A stretch of DNA of 64,000 bases, taken from NCBI RefSeq assembly GCF_018861315.1, contig NZ_JAHLDL010000006.1, forward strand, positions 115,421 through 179,420, given 5' to 3'. The notes under the pieces are model-generated. The model did no database searches, had not been told where the DNA came from, and was given only the letters and a program-made list of their open reading frames with translations. Below, in pieces: positions 44,211-53,624 of the stretch (position 1 is the first letter of the stretch; each line of letters begins with the position of its first letter). The translations under genes and the position numbers were made by a program. This stretch comes from Clostridium bowmanii (GTDB lineage: Bacteria; Bacillota; Clostridia; Clostridiales; Clostridiaceae).

Positions 44211-44417
44211 TTAACTAAATAACTTTCTAGTACAATAATACTTATCTTCTCTCTTTTCTATGTCAAACTCATTTATAGATGTAATTCTATCATGTTGCTC
44301 TACATGAAGTACATACCCCTCAACATTTTTATTTTGGAAGTAAACTTTCGTATAATTCATAACCTCTACCTTGTCTCCAAAAAGATCATAAATTAGTAAT
44401 GGTATCTTATTTAGCAT
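44211..44417 (-). CDS. Small protein of unknown function
   Basis: A 68-residue protein rich in beta-strand residues (KVEVMNYTKVYFQNKNVEGYVLHVEQHDRI). No family was recognised. An AGGGGT site before the ATG supports it. It stands alone between the arc operon and the EAL fusion gene, in AT-rich DNA. Confidence 0.55.
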   Translation of the reverse strand: MLNKIPLLIYDLFGDKVEVMNYTKVYFQNKNVEGYVLHVEQHDRITSINEFDIEKREDKYYCTRKLFS

Positions 44418-44561
44418 TTACATCTACCCCTTTTATATTTATTAGCTATAAATTAATAAATATTATTATATACAGATGTTTATGCTAAAAATATTGCAAA
44501 CTTTAATATATTCACATATATATTTTTTATAGCCCATGTGAATAGAGTATATAAAATATAA

Positions 44562-44600
44562 AACAAGAAACTTTCAGAGTTAATCCGAAAGTTTCTTGTT
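44562..44600 (-). terminator. Terminator of the arc operon
   Basis: AACAAGAAACTTTC pairs perfectly with GAAAGTTTCTTGTT, followed on the minus strand by a T-rich tail. Confidence 0.88.
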
Positions 44601-44647
44601 TATAATTCAAATTCTTCATTTAAATCATCACCTGAGGTGATGCCATA

Positions 44648-45646
44648 CTAATCTCCTAATGTGGCCACCATAACTGCCTTTATAGTATGCATTCTATTTT
44701 CAGCTTCATCAAATACTATAGAAGCTCGACTTTCAAATACTTCATCTGTAACTTCAACACCATTCATTCCAAATTTTTCAAATACTTCTCTACCCACACC
44801 AGTCTTCAAATCATGATATGCTGGTAGACAGTGCATAAATTTGGTATCCTTATTATGTGTCAAATTCATCATTTCACTATTAACTTGATATGGCTTTAAT
44901 ACACTAATCCTTTGCTGCCAAACTTCATCTGGTTCTCCCATTGATACCCAAACATCTGTGTATATAACATCTGCATCCAATACACCCTTTGCTACGTCAC
45001 CCGTAATAGTTATTTTTGCTCCTGTAGTCACAGCTACTTCTCTACATTTGCTAACTAATGCTTCTTCAGGGAATAATGAAGTTGGCGCAACTATTCTAAA
45101 GTCCATACCCATCTTCGCAGCGCCTATCATAAGAGCATTTGCCATATTATTTCTTCCATCACCAGCATAAACAAATTTAATTTCGTTTAGTGGTTTTGTA
45201 AAATGTTCTTGTATTGTTAAAAAGTCTGCAAGAATTTGTGTTGGATGGTCCTGCGTTGTTAATCCATTCCATACAGGTACTCCTGCATATTTGGCTAGCT
45301 CTTCAACTACTTCTTGACCATATCCTCTATATTCTATTCCATCATACATTCTCCCAAGAACTCTTGCCGTATCTGCTACAGATTCCTTTTTACCAATCTG
45401 AGTTCCTGTAGGTCCAAGATATGTAACATGTGCTCCTTGGTCTAGAGCACCTACTTCAAAAGCACACCTTGTTCTTGTGGAGCTTTTTTCAAATATAAGT
45501 GCTATATTTTTACCTTTTAATGTTTGCCTCTCTGTGCCTGAATATTTAGCTCTTTTTAGGTCTCTAGCCAAATCAAGAAAATAATTAATCTCTTTTGGTG
45601 AAAAATCCATAAGTGTTAAAAAATTTCTGTTCCTTAAGTTAAACAT
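44648..45646 (-). CDS. arcB: Ornithine carbamoyltransferase
   Basis: A 332-residue enzyme. In this operon it works in the catabolic direction, splitting citrulline with phosphate into ornithine and carbamoyl phosphate. The carbamoyl phosphate site is [11 protein letters not shown], with [13 protein letters not shown]; the ornithine motif is [10 protein letters not shown]. It ends the arcC-arcA-arcB cluster, 42 bases after arcA, and is followed by a terminator. It could equally be named argF; the neighbours favour the arginine deiminase role. Confidence 0.95.
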   Translation of the reverse strand: MFNLRNRNFLTLMDFSPKEINYFLDLARDLKRAKYSGTERQTLKGKNIALIFEKSSTRTRCAFEVGALDQGAHVTYLGPTGTQIGKKESVADTARVLGRMYDGIEYRGYGQEVVEELAKYAGVPVWNGLTTQDHPTQILADFLTIQEHFTKPLNEIKFVYAGDGRNNMANALMIGAAKMGMDFRIVAPTSLFPEEALVSKCREVAVTTGAKITITGDVAKGVLDADVIYTDVWVSMGEPDEVWQQRISVLKPYQVNSEMMNLTHNKDTKFMHCLPAYHDLKTGVGREVFEKFGMNGVEVTDEVFESRASIVFDEAENRMHTIKAVMVATLGD

Positions 45647-45688
45647 AATAAATTCCCCTCTCCTGTCTCTACTTCTAATTTTTTATAA

Positions 45689-46897
45689 CTATATTAAATC
45701 CTCTCTATAGAATGGCATAGACATACATCTTGGGCCACCCCTACCTCTTGATAGTTCACCAGAAGGCATTTGAAGTACTGTTATATTATTTTTATCTAAA
45801 ATCTCGTTAGTAACATAATTTCTCTCATAGGTTATTACCTTACCAGGAGATATAGCTAATGTATTAGATCCATCATTCCATTGTTCTCTTCCTGATATAA
45901 CTTTATCTCCACCACCACAACGTATCAAAGTGATGTCTTTTTTTAAATGATTGGAAAGTATTTTTTCTAAACTTCCTTCTTCTTCTCTGCTTATTAATTC
46001 TTTATTCTTGTGATCGTAGCTTATTGCTGTAACCTTTAAGGTACCTTCTATTCCTGGATGAACAGTAAATTTATCGTAATCAATCATTGTGAATACAGTA
46101 TCTAGATGCATAAACGCTCTAGTTTTTGGGATATCAAAAACCAATATTGTTTTAAAATGCTCTCCTTTTTCAAATATGTTTTTAGCCATATTTATAACTG
46201 CTTCTTTATCAGTTCTTTCGCTATGTCCAACTGCAATAACTTCTTTTGATAAAATTAATTCATCTCCACCTTCTATATTATATACCTCATTCCTATCATA
46301 CCACAACGGAATACCTGAATCTTTTAACTCAGGGTGATATTTAAAAATATATTTTCCAAAAATTGTTTCCCGTCTTCTAGTTTTAGTTTTCATAGAATTT
46401 AAACTTATTCCATTTCCAATACATGCAAAAGGATCCCTTGTAAAATATAGATTCGGCATAGGATCCATTATAAATGGGTATTCATCATAATGTTCTTTAA
46501 GTTCTATTTCTTTCTTTCTTATTCCTGCCATCACCTTATCTACCATTTCTCTTTCTGGCAATGAATATAAATAATCTTTTATAGATGTTATAATTCCAGT
46601 CTTATTTATACCACATTCTTCTATAACCTCATCTAAAAATAGTTCTTTAACTTTAGGTTCTTTTATTGCTTCTACTGCTAAATCTTCAAGGTACAGGGTT
46701 TCCACACCATTTTCTTTTAATATCTTAGCAAAATTGTCATGTTCTTGCCTAGCTACCTTTAAAAATGGAATATCATCAAATAAAAGCCTTTCTAGATACT
46801 CTGGTATAAGATTTTCAATTTCTTCTCCAGGTCTATGTATAAGAACGGTTTTTAAATTTCCTATTTCTGAGTATATATTTATTTTTTTCTTATCCAT
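45689..46897 (-). CDS. arcA: Arginine deiminase
   Basis: A 402-residue enzyme that hydrolyses arginine to citrulline and ammonia. Active-site motifs are [34 protein letters not shown] and the catalytic cysteine in [12 protein letters not shown] at the C-terminus. It lies between arcC and arcB on the minus strand. The pathway yields one ATP per arginine and protects against acid. No ArcD arginine/ornithine exchanger is in the window. Confidence 0.96.
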   Translation of the reverse strand: MDKKKINIYSEIGNLKTVLIHRPGEEIENLIPEYLERLLFDDIPFLKVARQEHDNFAKILKENGVETLYLEDLAVEAIKEPKVKELFLDEVIEECGINKTGIITSIKDYLYSLPEREMVDKVMAGIRKKEIELKEHYDEYPFIMDPMPNLYFTRDPFACIGNGISLNSMKTKTRRRETIFGKYIFKYHPELKDSGIPLWYDRNEVYNIEGGDELILSKEVIAVGHSERTDKEAVINMAKNIFEKGEHFKTILVFDIPKTRAFMHLDTVFTMIDYDKFTVHPGIEGTLKVTAISYDHKNKELISREEEGSLEKILSNHLKKDITLIRCGGGDKVISGREQWNDGSNTLAISPGKVITYERNYVTNEILDKNNITVLQMPSGELSRGRGGPRCMSMPFYREDLI

Positions 46898-46925
46898 CTT
46901 CTTTTACCCTCCAACTTTAAAATAA

Positions 46926-47870
46926 TTAATATACTATTTTTGTTCCTGACAACCCTTTTAATGCTTCTTTAGCTTTTGACAATGATGCTATAATTGCTGT
47001 TTTATCTTTATTATTCATTATAAATTTTTTACAAGCCTCAACCTTTGGAAGCATACTTCCTGGAGCAAATTGGCCCTCAGTAATATAACTATTAAGTTCA
47101 TCAATAGTTATTTGGGTAAGTTCCTTTTGGTCTGGCTTATTATAGTTTACACAAACTCTATCTACCCCTGTCAATATTAGAAGCACATCTGCATCTAGTA
47201 TTTCTGCAAGTTTCTCAGCAGCAAAATCTTTATCTATAACTGCCGCCACCCCTTTAACGATTCCATCTTGGCGAATAACTGGTATACCACCGCCACCGCA
47301 AGATATAACCACATTTCCCATATCTACTAATTCTTTTATTAAATTCTTCTCTATAACATCAATTGGCTTTGGCGATGCTACAACTCTTCTATATCCTCGG
47401 CCTGCATCTTCTCTCATTATATAGCCCTGCTGTGCTTGTAACTTTTCTGCTTCCTCTTTTGTATAAAATGAACCTATTGGTTTAGTTGGATTTTGAAATC
47501 CTTCATCGTCTTTATCAACAACTACTTGAGTCACTATAGTCCCTACAGTCTTATCTATATTTCTGCTTCTTAATTCTTCACCTATAGCATTTTGAAGATG
47601 ATATCCTATATATCCTTGTGAAAAGGCCCCACATACATCAAATGGAAATAATACATTCCCCTCATCAAATTTTTGGGCACCTTCTATTGCTGCAACAATT
47701 TGCCCTACTTGAGGCCCATTTCCATGAACTATTGATATCCTATGGCCTTCTTCTATAAGATCAACTATTGATTTAGCTGTGCTCTTACAAGTCTTAAGTT
47801 GCGCATCTGAGCTTTTGTCTTTAGGATCTGATTGAAGTGCATTTCCGCCTAATGCTAATACTATTTTCAT
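46926..47870 (-). CDS. arcC: Carbamate kinase
   Basis: A 314-residue enzyme that makes ATP and carbamate from carbamoyl phosphate and ADP, the energy step of the arginine deiminase pathway. It has VLALGGNALQSD, VHGNGPQVGQI, VVISCGGGGIPVI, DKDFAAEKLAEIL and FAPGSMLPKVEACKKF. It is first in the minus-strand arc operon. The start ATG follows a G-rich site (GGGGGGAT). A good promoter and palindromic repeats precede it. Confidence 0.96.
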   Translation of the reverse strand: MKIVLALGGNALQSDPKDKSSDAQLKTCKSTAKSIVDLIEEGHRISIVHGNGPQVGQIVAAIEGAQKFDEGNVLFPFDVCGAFSQGYIGYHLQNAIGEELRSRNIDKTVGTIVTQVVVDKDDEGFQNPTKPIGSFYTKEEAEKLQAQQGYIMREDAGRGYRRVVASPKPIDVIEKNLIKELVDMGNVVISCGGGGIPVIRQDGIVKGVAAVIDKDFAAEKLAEILDADVLLILTGVDRVCVNYNKPDQKELTQITIDELNSYITEGQFAPGSMLPKVEACKKFIMNNKDKTAIIASLSKAKEALKGLSGTKIVY

Positions 47871-47932
47871 AACTAAATCCCCCCCATTATTATTTTTCTA
47901 ATTTTACAATTCATTAAATTATCCATATTTTT

Positions 47933-47961
47933 ATACTATCCTCTTATACAATCCTTGTCAA
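47933..47961 (-). promoter_or_regulatory. Promoter of the arc operon, with a possible ARG box
   Basis: TTGACA (47956-47961) and TAGTAT (47933-47938) are 17 bases apart. Just upstream, on the minus strand, AGAATACTTATGCA (about 47983-47996) resembles the ArgR/AhrC ARG box half-site pattern GAAT-N4-ATGC. Confidence 0.6.
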
Positions 47962-48013
47962 CCATTGCAATTTCATAATAGTTGCATAAGTATTCTGCCC
48001 ATTTCCTGTTAAT

Positions 48014-48066
48014 TTATTAAAATTCTTAATAACCTTATTAAAATTCTTAATAACCTTATTAAATAT
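48014..48066. repeat. Tandem palindromic repeats between arcC and the selenoprotein gene
   Basis: Two identical 21-base units (48014-48034 and 48035-48055) and the start of a third each contain the palindrome TTATTAA-N5-TTAATAA. They lie between divergent promoters, a typical operator position. Confidence 0.65.
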
Positions 48067-48151
48067 TGAATAAAACTATATATTAAATGTATAAATATAT
48101 ACATTTAATGAATAAATTTTATAAAACTTTTTTTATAATTATATAATTTGT

Positions 48152-48180
48152 TTGACATAATAATATTTAAAGCATACAAT
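48152..48180 (+). promoter_or_regulatory. Promoter of the selenoprotein gene
   Basis: TTGACA (48152-48157) and TACAAT (48175-48180) are 17 bases apart, 42 bases before the start codon. Confidence 0.75.
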
Positions 48181-48222
48181 AATAATATAGTATACCCCCA
48201 ACGGGTACAAGGAGGACAATTT

Positions 48223-48522
48223 ATGAATATTTCTTTTGATGAAATAACTAAAAATGCTCTGAAGAAACAGCTTTTGCAAAAGGGTAAATCTTCAGTTAGA
48301 TTGCTTATAAAAGGCTTTGGTTGAGGTGGTCCAATATTAGGAGTTGTTCTGGATGAACAACAAGAAGATGATATTCTACAATCAGTTAATGGAATAAACT
48401 TTATAGTAGATAATGAGTCATCATTTGTTTTTGAAGATACGAAGATCATGTATACCAACAGCATATTTGGAGATTCCTTTAAGATTATGACATCAGATAC
48501 TTCAAATAGTTCTTGTAGATAA
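48223..48522 (+). CDS. HesB/IscA-like selenoprotein (in-frame TGA read as selenocysteine)
   Basis: Reading through one TGA at 48322-48324 gives 99 residues, ending at TAA. The protein is HesB/IscA-like: MNISFDEITKNALKKQLL, then IKGFG-U-GGPILGVVLDE, where U34 takes the place of the conserved cysteine of A-type iron-sulfur carriers, then INFIVDNESSF. A start site AAGGAGGAC precedes the ATG and a terminator follows. A SECIS-like hairpin lies 18 bases past the TGA. HesB-like selenoproteins are known from clostridia. Selenium insertion needs selA/B/C elsewhere in the genome. A plain nonsense mutation is the alternative, but the open frame and hairpin argue against it. Confidence 0.88.
48343..48361 (+). 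other. SECIS-like hairpin of the selenoprotein mRNA
   Basis: GTTGTTC (48343-48349) pairs perfectly with GAACAAC (48355-48361). The loop is TGGAT, with G as its second base, and starts 25 bases after the TGA. This fits the bacterial SECIS pattern: a stem of at least five pairs, a G in the first two loop bases, and that distance range. Confidence 0.75.
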
Positions 48523-48531
48523 CAAAAAAAA

Positions 48532-48572
48532 TAAAAGATTCCTATTTTTATAGGATCTTTTATTTTTTATAT
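48532..48572. terminator. Terminator after the selenoprotein gene
   Basis: AAAAGATCCTATAAAAATAGGAATCTTTT-type stem with T/A runs, between convergent genes. Confidence 0.8.
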
Positions 48573-48584
48573 AAATTATAAATT

Positions 48585-49175
48585 TTAAGTTTCATAGTCT
48601 TTTACGATTTTTTGCACTAATTTTTTTATTGCACTAGCTTGAGATACTAATGTCATTACCACTAAAAACACCGATATTCTTTCCTTATCGCTTTCTTTTA
48701 AATCTAGTACATCAATTATTTTTTCTAATTTTTCTTTATCACAAAACTTGTTTTTTATAAAATCATCAAGACTCTCTTTTTGCATATCAGAAAAAATTTT
48801 ATAAGCATTTTCCCATGAAATAATGTCATCATCTCTATCATTAATTTCATTAAAAGCTAATCTAAAAACCTTTTTAATTTCTTCCGATGTAAGTATAGGC
48901 CTCATATAGCTAAGTAATACTAGCTGAGCAAGATGTAATTTTGTATATCCTCTTTTTTTACTATCTTCAGGTTTTGATATAACTTCACTTTTTATATAAT
49001 TCTGTACTATATTATTAGTATAATTATCAGCCTCAAATTTATCATTCAAGTAATCAATAACTTGAGACAAAAACAAGTCATACTGAGGTAACTCCTCATA
49101 TGTTATTATACTGTTTTCTGATATTTCTTTTGATAATAAATTTATATTTTCTACAGTAAATTTATCCTCATCCAC
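48585..49175 (-). CDS. DUF1836 domain protein
   Basis: A 196-residue protein of the DUF1836 family. Family features are the opening ITYEELPQYDLFLSQVIDYLNDKF, the segment KRGYTKLHLAQLVLLSYMRPILTSEEIKKVF, which looks like a MerR-type helix-turn-helix, and the helical C-terminus. It may bind DNA; no target is known. The start is GTG after GGAAGGTG. It is a single gene between the selenoprotein and the PspA-like gene. Confidence 0.8.
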   Translation of the reverse strand: MDEDKFTVENINLLSKEISENSIITYEELPQYDLFLSQVIDYLNDKFEADNYTNNIVQNYIKSEVISKPEDSKKRGYTKLHLAQLVLLSYMRPILTSEEIKKVFRLAFNEINDRDDDIISWENAYKIFSDMQKESLDDFIKNKFCDKEKLEKIIDVLDLKESDKERISVFLVVMTLVSQASAIKKLVQKIVKDYET

Positions 49176-49476
49176 TATTTATCACCTTCCAAAATTATTA
49201 TCCTAAATAAAATATGTTTATCAGTCTCCATATGATATATACATCTATATTAAGGTATATATTACCCTATTACAAGTTATTTTATATTTTATTTTTTTCC
49301 TTTAAGTACATAAACAAAATTAACCTTATGGTTTATATAATATTGTATTTTTAACTTATAGTATATCTAGCGAAATATATTACCATAATACTATAAATGA
49401 ATTTTTTATTTTAAAATTTAAATTTTATTAATATATTTTCTACCATTTATAAAAACAGATAAATAAGGAGGTAACT

Positions 49477-50121
49477 ATGACAATTCTTAATAGACTATCC
49501 TATCTTTTCAAATCTAAAATAAATAATACTTTAGATGAATTTGAAAATCCCTTAGAATTGCTTGATCAAAAAATAAGGGATATGGAGTGTGTCTTAAATG
49601 ATGCTAGGCTTTCATCAGCTAAAATTTTAGGTAATAACCATGAAATTGAAAGACGAATAGAAAGCTTATCTAAGGAATCTGATGAATATATCCAGACAAT
49701 TAAACTTGCATTAAATAAAGGTAATGAAGTTCTTGCAAAAAAAATTCTCCAAAGAAAATTAGATAATGATAAATATTTTACTTCGTTAAAGACGAGCTAT
49801 AATAATGCAAATACTAAGAGTGAAGCTTTAAAATTAAAACTAAGAGAACTAGAACAAAATGTATATCAAACAAAGATATATAGAAATGACGCTTTTGCAA
49901 GATACAATGCTGCTGATGCTCATAAAAAAATAAATGAAATCATTGGTAACATTTCAACTAAAAATAATTATATCCCCCTTTCAAACATAGAAAAAAGCAT
50001 AAATAAAAAAGAATGCTTCGTAGATGCTTTGACAGAATTATGTTTTGATAATGAGTTAAGCAGCGAAATTAATAATCTTACTTGTATAGATTTAAATAAT
50101 GAACTAAAAAAATACATGTAA
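49477..50121 (+). CDS. PspA/IM30 family protein
   Basis: A 214-residue, mostly helical coiled-coil protein like phage shock protein A. It begins ILNRLSYLFKSKINNTLDEFENPLELLDQKIRDME, an amphipathic helix then the conserved NPLELLDQ segment; the rest is long coiled coil to about residue 155. Such proteins bind the inner membrane and help repair or remodel it under envelope stress. Start follows AAGGAGGTAA. No psp regulator is adjacent. Confidence 0.88.
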   Translation: MTILNRLSYLFKSKINNTLDEFENPLELLDQKIRDMECVLNDARLSSAKILGNNHEIERRIESLSKESDEYIQTIKLALNKGNEVLAKKILQRKLDNDKYFTSLKTSYNNANTKSEALKLKLRELEQNVYQTKIYRNDAFARYNAADAHKKINEIIGNISTKNNYIPLSNIEKSINKKECFVDALTELCFDNELSSEINNLTCIDLNNELKKYM

Positions 50122-50259
50122 TTAGTGTTATTAACCCAAATAATTTGTCATCCTTATTTATAAACAATATTATACAATTTTATAAATATTTTCTTATTAG
50201 TTTTGATTTAACCCACAGATAATATTGCAATTAGCTAAATTTTGAACATTATAATAAAG

Positions 50260-50402
50260 TTGTCCACAGTTTTTAACATTTAATCAACAGAAGCTGTGGA
50301 CAATTTAATTTATTTTGAAGATCACTATTTAGCGGGTTTTACATATTAAAAGCTATTCTGACAAGTTTTTTATCCACATTGTACATTATGGACTGTGTAT
50401 AA
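50260..50402. promoter_or_regulatory. DnaA-box cluster 2
   Basis: TTATCCACA lies at 50370-50378, TGTGTATAA (reverse, perfect TTATNCACA) at 50394-50402, and TTGTCCACA/TGTGGACAA at 50260-50268 and 50295-50303. The latter two also form an inverted repeat that could act as a hairpin. The interval 50122-50487 is otherwise non-coding. Confidence 0.5.
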
Positions 50403-50487
50403 CTTGTTAATTCTTATGTGGAACAAAGAGTATGAAACTACTTTTTTTCTTTCAATTTTTATCTTTTTCTGCTATTTGTTTTCCCTG

Positions 50488-51132
50488 TTATTTCAATGAA
50501 TTACTATAATCCGCTAAAAATTTAGCTATCCCTTTATCAGTAAGTGGATGCTTAATCATATCTATCAATATTTTGTAGGGGATTGTAGCTATATTAGCTC
50601 CTGCCTTTGCACATTCTAAAATATGTATAGGATTTCTAATACTAGCAGCTATAATTTCCGTATTTATTTTATACCCTTTAAAAATTTGAGCTATGTCTAA
50701 AATCACTTGAGAGCTAGATGTACCTGCATCATCCAATCTTCCCATAAAAGGACTTACATAATTTGCCCCTGCTTTTGAAGCAAGTAATGCTTGTTGAGGT
50801 GAAAAAATTAAGGTAACATTAGTTTTAATATTTTCTTTTGATAGAATATTAACTGCTTTTAGGCCTTCTTCGCACATAGGTATTTTAACAACCACATTTT
50901 TATGAAGTTTTGATAATTGCCTACCTTCCTCAACCATCTTGCTCGCAGTCATACTTATAACTTCTGCACTTATTGGTCCATCAACAATAGCACATATCTC
51001 CTCTATTACTTCTTTTAGATTTCGACCTTCTCTTGCTATCAAAGATGGATTCGTAGTTACTCCGTCTATTATACCTAATTCTGCAGCTTTTTTGATTTCG
51101 TTTACATTAGCAGTATCAATGAAAATTTTCAT
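50488..51132 (-). CDS. fsa: Fructose-6-phosphate aldolase / transaldolase-like
   Basis: A 214-residue class I aldolase of the short TalC/FSA type. The N-terminus [27 protein letters not shown], the Schiff base lysine in [28 protein letters not shown] and [15 protein letters not shown] are all conserved, and the length is typical of FSA rather than full transaldolase. It handles fructose-6-phosphate or sedoheptulose-7-phosphate; the exact reaction is unsure. Monocistronic. Confidence 0.92.
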   Translation of the reverse strand: MKIFIDTANVNEIKKAAELGIIDGVTTNPSLIAREGRNLKEVIEEICAIVDGPISAEVISMTASKMVEEGRQLSKLHKNVVVKIPMCEEGLKAVNILSKENIKTNVTLIFSPQQALLASKAGANYVSPFMGRLDDAGTSSSQVILDIAQIFKGYKINTEIIAASIRNPIHILECAKAGANIATIPYKILIDMIKHPLTDKGIAKFLADYSNSLK

Positions 51133-51805
51133 GTTTTTCTCTCCCTCATTTTAAATATGTTTACTACCTAACTATAACACTTTATTTATATGAAAACACT
51201 AGAATTAGAGAATTTGTCTGTGCCCTTTAATTTAATATTAAGAGACATATTTATTGATTTTCTTTATTAATGAATTGTAAAAATAAATTTCCTTTATTTT
51301 TACAATATTTATTTTTAAAATCCATTTTTTTATTTTTTTATTTATACTTGTACTTATTAATATTTAAAAAGCCCTATATTTTCAATATTTATATTTTATT
51401 TTTATTTTTATGTAGATATGAGATTCACATATTTACTTATTAGTACAAGCCTTCGACATATAATTATTTATATCATTGTATATATCCATAAAATTACTAT
51501 TTTACTTTCAATATATTTTTACAATATAAAAGCGGTTCTTCCATTGAATTTTATGGGTTTATAGAATAATTTTAGTCTTGTTTACTGATTTTAAAGAGTT
51601 TCTAAGTATAGTAAAAATTTGTATTTTTTTTTAAAAAATATTGACATTTGTATTATATGGTAGTATATTATCTTTAGATGGAAGTAATTATTAATTTTGT
51701 AATATTAATAAAATTGTTCTAGTAAAAATTTTGACTTTATACGTCATATTTATTAATATTCCAATATTAGAATGTCGGAAATTGTTACCCTAAGGAGGAA
51801 TTATT
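51133..51805. other. Long AT-rich region upstream of the AbrB-type gene
   Basis: This 670-base interval has no gene. It contains a perfect 14-base stem (51274-51287 with 51293-51306), a TTCGACA that is the reverse of the Spo0A box at 51452-51458, and the promoter of the AbrB-type gene. The leader between that promoter and the start is about 130 bases and contains TGTCGGA near 51774. Confidence 0.55.
51641..51669 (+). promoter_or_regulatory. Promoter of the AbrB-type regulator
   Basis: TTGACA (51641-51646) and TATATT (51664-51669) are separated by 17 bases. Confidence 0.75.
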
Positions 51806-52051
51806 ATGAAATCAACAGGTGTTGTAAGAAGAGTAGATGAACTTGGAAGAATTGTTATCCCAATAGAACTTAGAAGAACTCTAGATATCGCTGAAAAGGA
51901 TGCTCTAGAAATTTACGTTGATGGCGAACTAATTATTCTAAAAAAATATCAGCCAGCATGTATTTTCTGTGGTGATGCAAGAGATGTGGTCAACTACAGA
52001 GGTAAAAACATATGTAAGCCTTGTTTAGAACAACTAAAACAAGAAAATTAG
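51806..52051 (+). CDS. abrB: AbrB-type transition state regulator
   Basis: An 81-residue DNA-binding protein. The N-terminal swapped-hairpin domain MKSTGVVRRVDELGRIVIPIELRRTLDI is classic AbrB/SpoVT. The C-terminus carries CIFCGD...NICKPCLEQL, a two-CxxC knob that probably binds zinc, found in clostridial AbrB proteins. It represses stationary-phase genes in Bacillus. Start follows AAGGAGGAA. In Bacillus abrB lies between rsmI and metS; here it is in the same neighbourhood. Confidence 0.93.
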   Translation: MKSTGVVRRVDELGRIVIPIELRRTLDIAEKDALEIYVDGELIILKKYQPACIFCGDARDVVNYRGKNICKPCLEQLKQEN

Positions 52052-52077
52052 GTTTTATAATTACTTACATAAATAAA

Positions 52078-52112
52078 AAGGAATCCTATAAATTATAGGA
52101 TTCCTTTTTATT
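52078..52112. terminator. Terminator after abrB
   Basis: AAAAGGAATCCTATAA pairs with TTATAGGATTCCTTTT. Confidence 0.9.
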
Positions 52113-52211
52113 AGTGTTTTTAAAAATCATATATTACTAAACACTAAGATTTCAAGATCTTCTTTTACAATAAAAAACAGACTATTTGTAATAGCCTGTC
52201 CAAGTTCAAAA

Positions 52212-53312
52212 TTATTTAACTCTTCTTGCAGTAAGATAATCACTTCTTGTTAATGCAGATATTTTAATCACATCTCCAGTACGAGGTGCGTGAATATACG
52301 AGTTATTACCTACATACATTCCAACATGATGAGGATCTGATTCTGAACCAAAGAAAATTAAATCTCCTGCTTGTAAATTTTCTCTAGCTACGTATGTTCC
52401 ATCATTTATCTGTGTATAAGTAGTTCTACTTATATCAACTCCGAAATGAGCATATACATATTGCATAAAACCAGAACAATCAAAATATTGAGGACCTGCT
52501 GCACCCCAAACATATGGTGTCCCTAAGAAATTACTTGCATAAGCCACTACTGAACTTGAACTAAGTGATGATGATCCTCTAGATGGAGTATACTTAGGAG
52601 CATTATTTCTTATTGTTTGTATTTGCTTCATAGTAGAATTTACAATTGCCTCTGCATCACCAATCTTGCTAGAGTATAATTGCTCTTGCTTTGTAGCTTC
52701 TATAACTAATACATTTTGTTCTGCTTTTTTTGCTTTAAGCTTGTCTATTTTACTTTCATTATCAGTTTTCAAAACGACTAGCTTATCTTTTTCAGCATCA
52801 AGTGCTACCTTTTGATCTTCAATTTTACTTTTTTTAACTGTTAATTCTCCAATGATTTTATTATCATATTCCACGATCTTTTTAATATTCTCAACTCTTG
52901 AAATAAGATCTTCTACTCCCTCTGAGTCCAATAAAACTTCTAAATAACTATCCACACCATTCATATACATGCTTCGCATTCTCTTATTAAATAAATCTTC
53001 CTCTTCTTTAATATTAGCTTCTGCGACCTGTATACTCTTTTTTGTTTTTTCTATTTCTTGCTGCGTTTCACCTATTTTAACTTCTGTTTTATGTACATCT
53101 GCGAAAATCTTTTCTATGTCTGCATCCATTTTTTCAATAGAAATCTCTATATTGTCAACCACACTTTGTGCTTTTTTATATGCGCTCTTTTGCTCCTCAA
53201 GCTGACTCTTTTGATTATTAAGCTTATCTGATAATGGATCCGCAAATATCGGTGTACTTAGTGTAGTAACTAATCCAATTGTAACTATCAATGAAATCAT
53301 TTTTTTACGCAA
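52212..53312 (-). CDS. Secreted NlpC/P60 peptidoglycan hydrolase with coiled-coil domain
   Basis: A protein of 366 residues. Signal peptide (about 1-23, ends PIFA-D), then a long coiled coil (about 25-215) like PcsB/CwlO, then a short serine-rich linker and an NlpC/P60 domain (about 240-366). The catalytic cysteine is in YFDCSGFMQYVY and the histidine in PHHVGMYVG, with YIHAPRTGD behind it. It cuts D-glutamyl-diaminopimelate bonds in peptidoglycan. The start is TTG after AAGGGGGAG; a longer frame starts upstream of that site. Coiled-coil PcsB/CwlO relatives are activated by FtsEX, not seen here. Confidence 0.92.
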   Translation of the reverse strand: MRKKMISLIVTIGLVTTLSTPIFADPLSDKLNNQKSQLEEQKSAYKKAQSVVDNIEISIEKMDADIEKIFADVHKTEVKIGETQQEIEKTKKSIQVAEANIKEEEDLFNKRMRSMYMNGVDSYLEVLLDSEGVEDLISRVENIKKIVEYDNKIIGELTVKKSKIEDQKVALDAEKDKLVVLKTDNESKIDKLKAKKAEQNVLVIEATKQEQLYSSKIGDAEAIVNSTMKQIQTIRNNAPKYTPSRGSSSLSSSSVVAYASNFLGTPYVWGAAGPQYFDCSGFMQYVYAHFGVDISRTTYTQINDGTYVARENLQAGDLIFFGSESDPHHVGMYVGNNSYIHAPRTGDVIKISALTRSDYLTARRVK

Positions 53313-53624
53313 TCTAATCTCCCCCTTATCCAAATTCAATATTATACATTTTTGCTGTTTTTAAATCAACAATTTTATTATAACCTACTTTATGCCAAAC
53401 CTCAATGAAAAATATAGATTAAATTGTAAACTTTTTTACATATTTCTATATTTAAACAAGTAATTTCACAATAATTTGTGTAAATGTATTGTTTTTTTTA
53501 TTAATATGTATAAATTTACCATTTTAGAGATTAAATAATGATTTGTGCGGTGCAATACTAAGAATTTATAAAGGGAATTTTTAATCACACTTGCATAAAC
53601 AAGGGGGTATCTCCTGAAATATGT

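Noticed and set aside
48322..48324. The TGA as a nonsense mutation
   Set aside because: The frame continues with conserved residues, and a SECIS-like hairpin follows at the right distance.
48105..48464. A 119-codon minus-strand open frame over the selenoprotein gene
   Set aside because: It has no ribosome binding site and no family resemblance, and it lies antisense to a gene with promoter, ribosome binding site and terminator.
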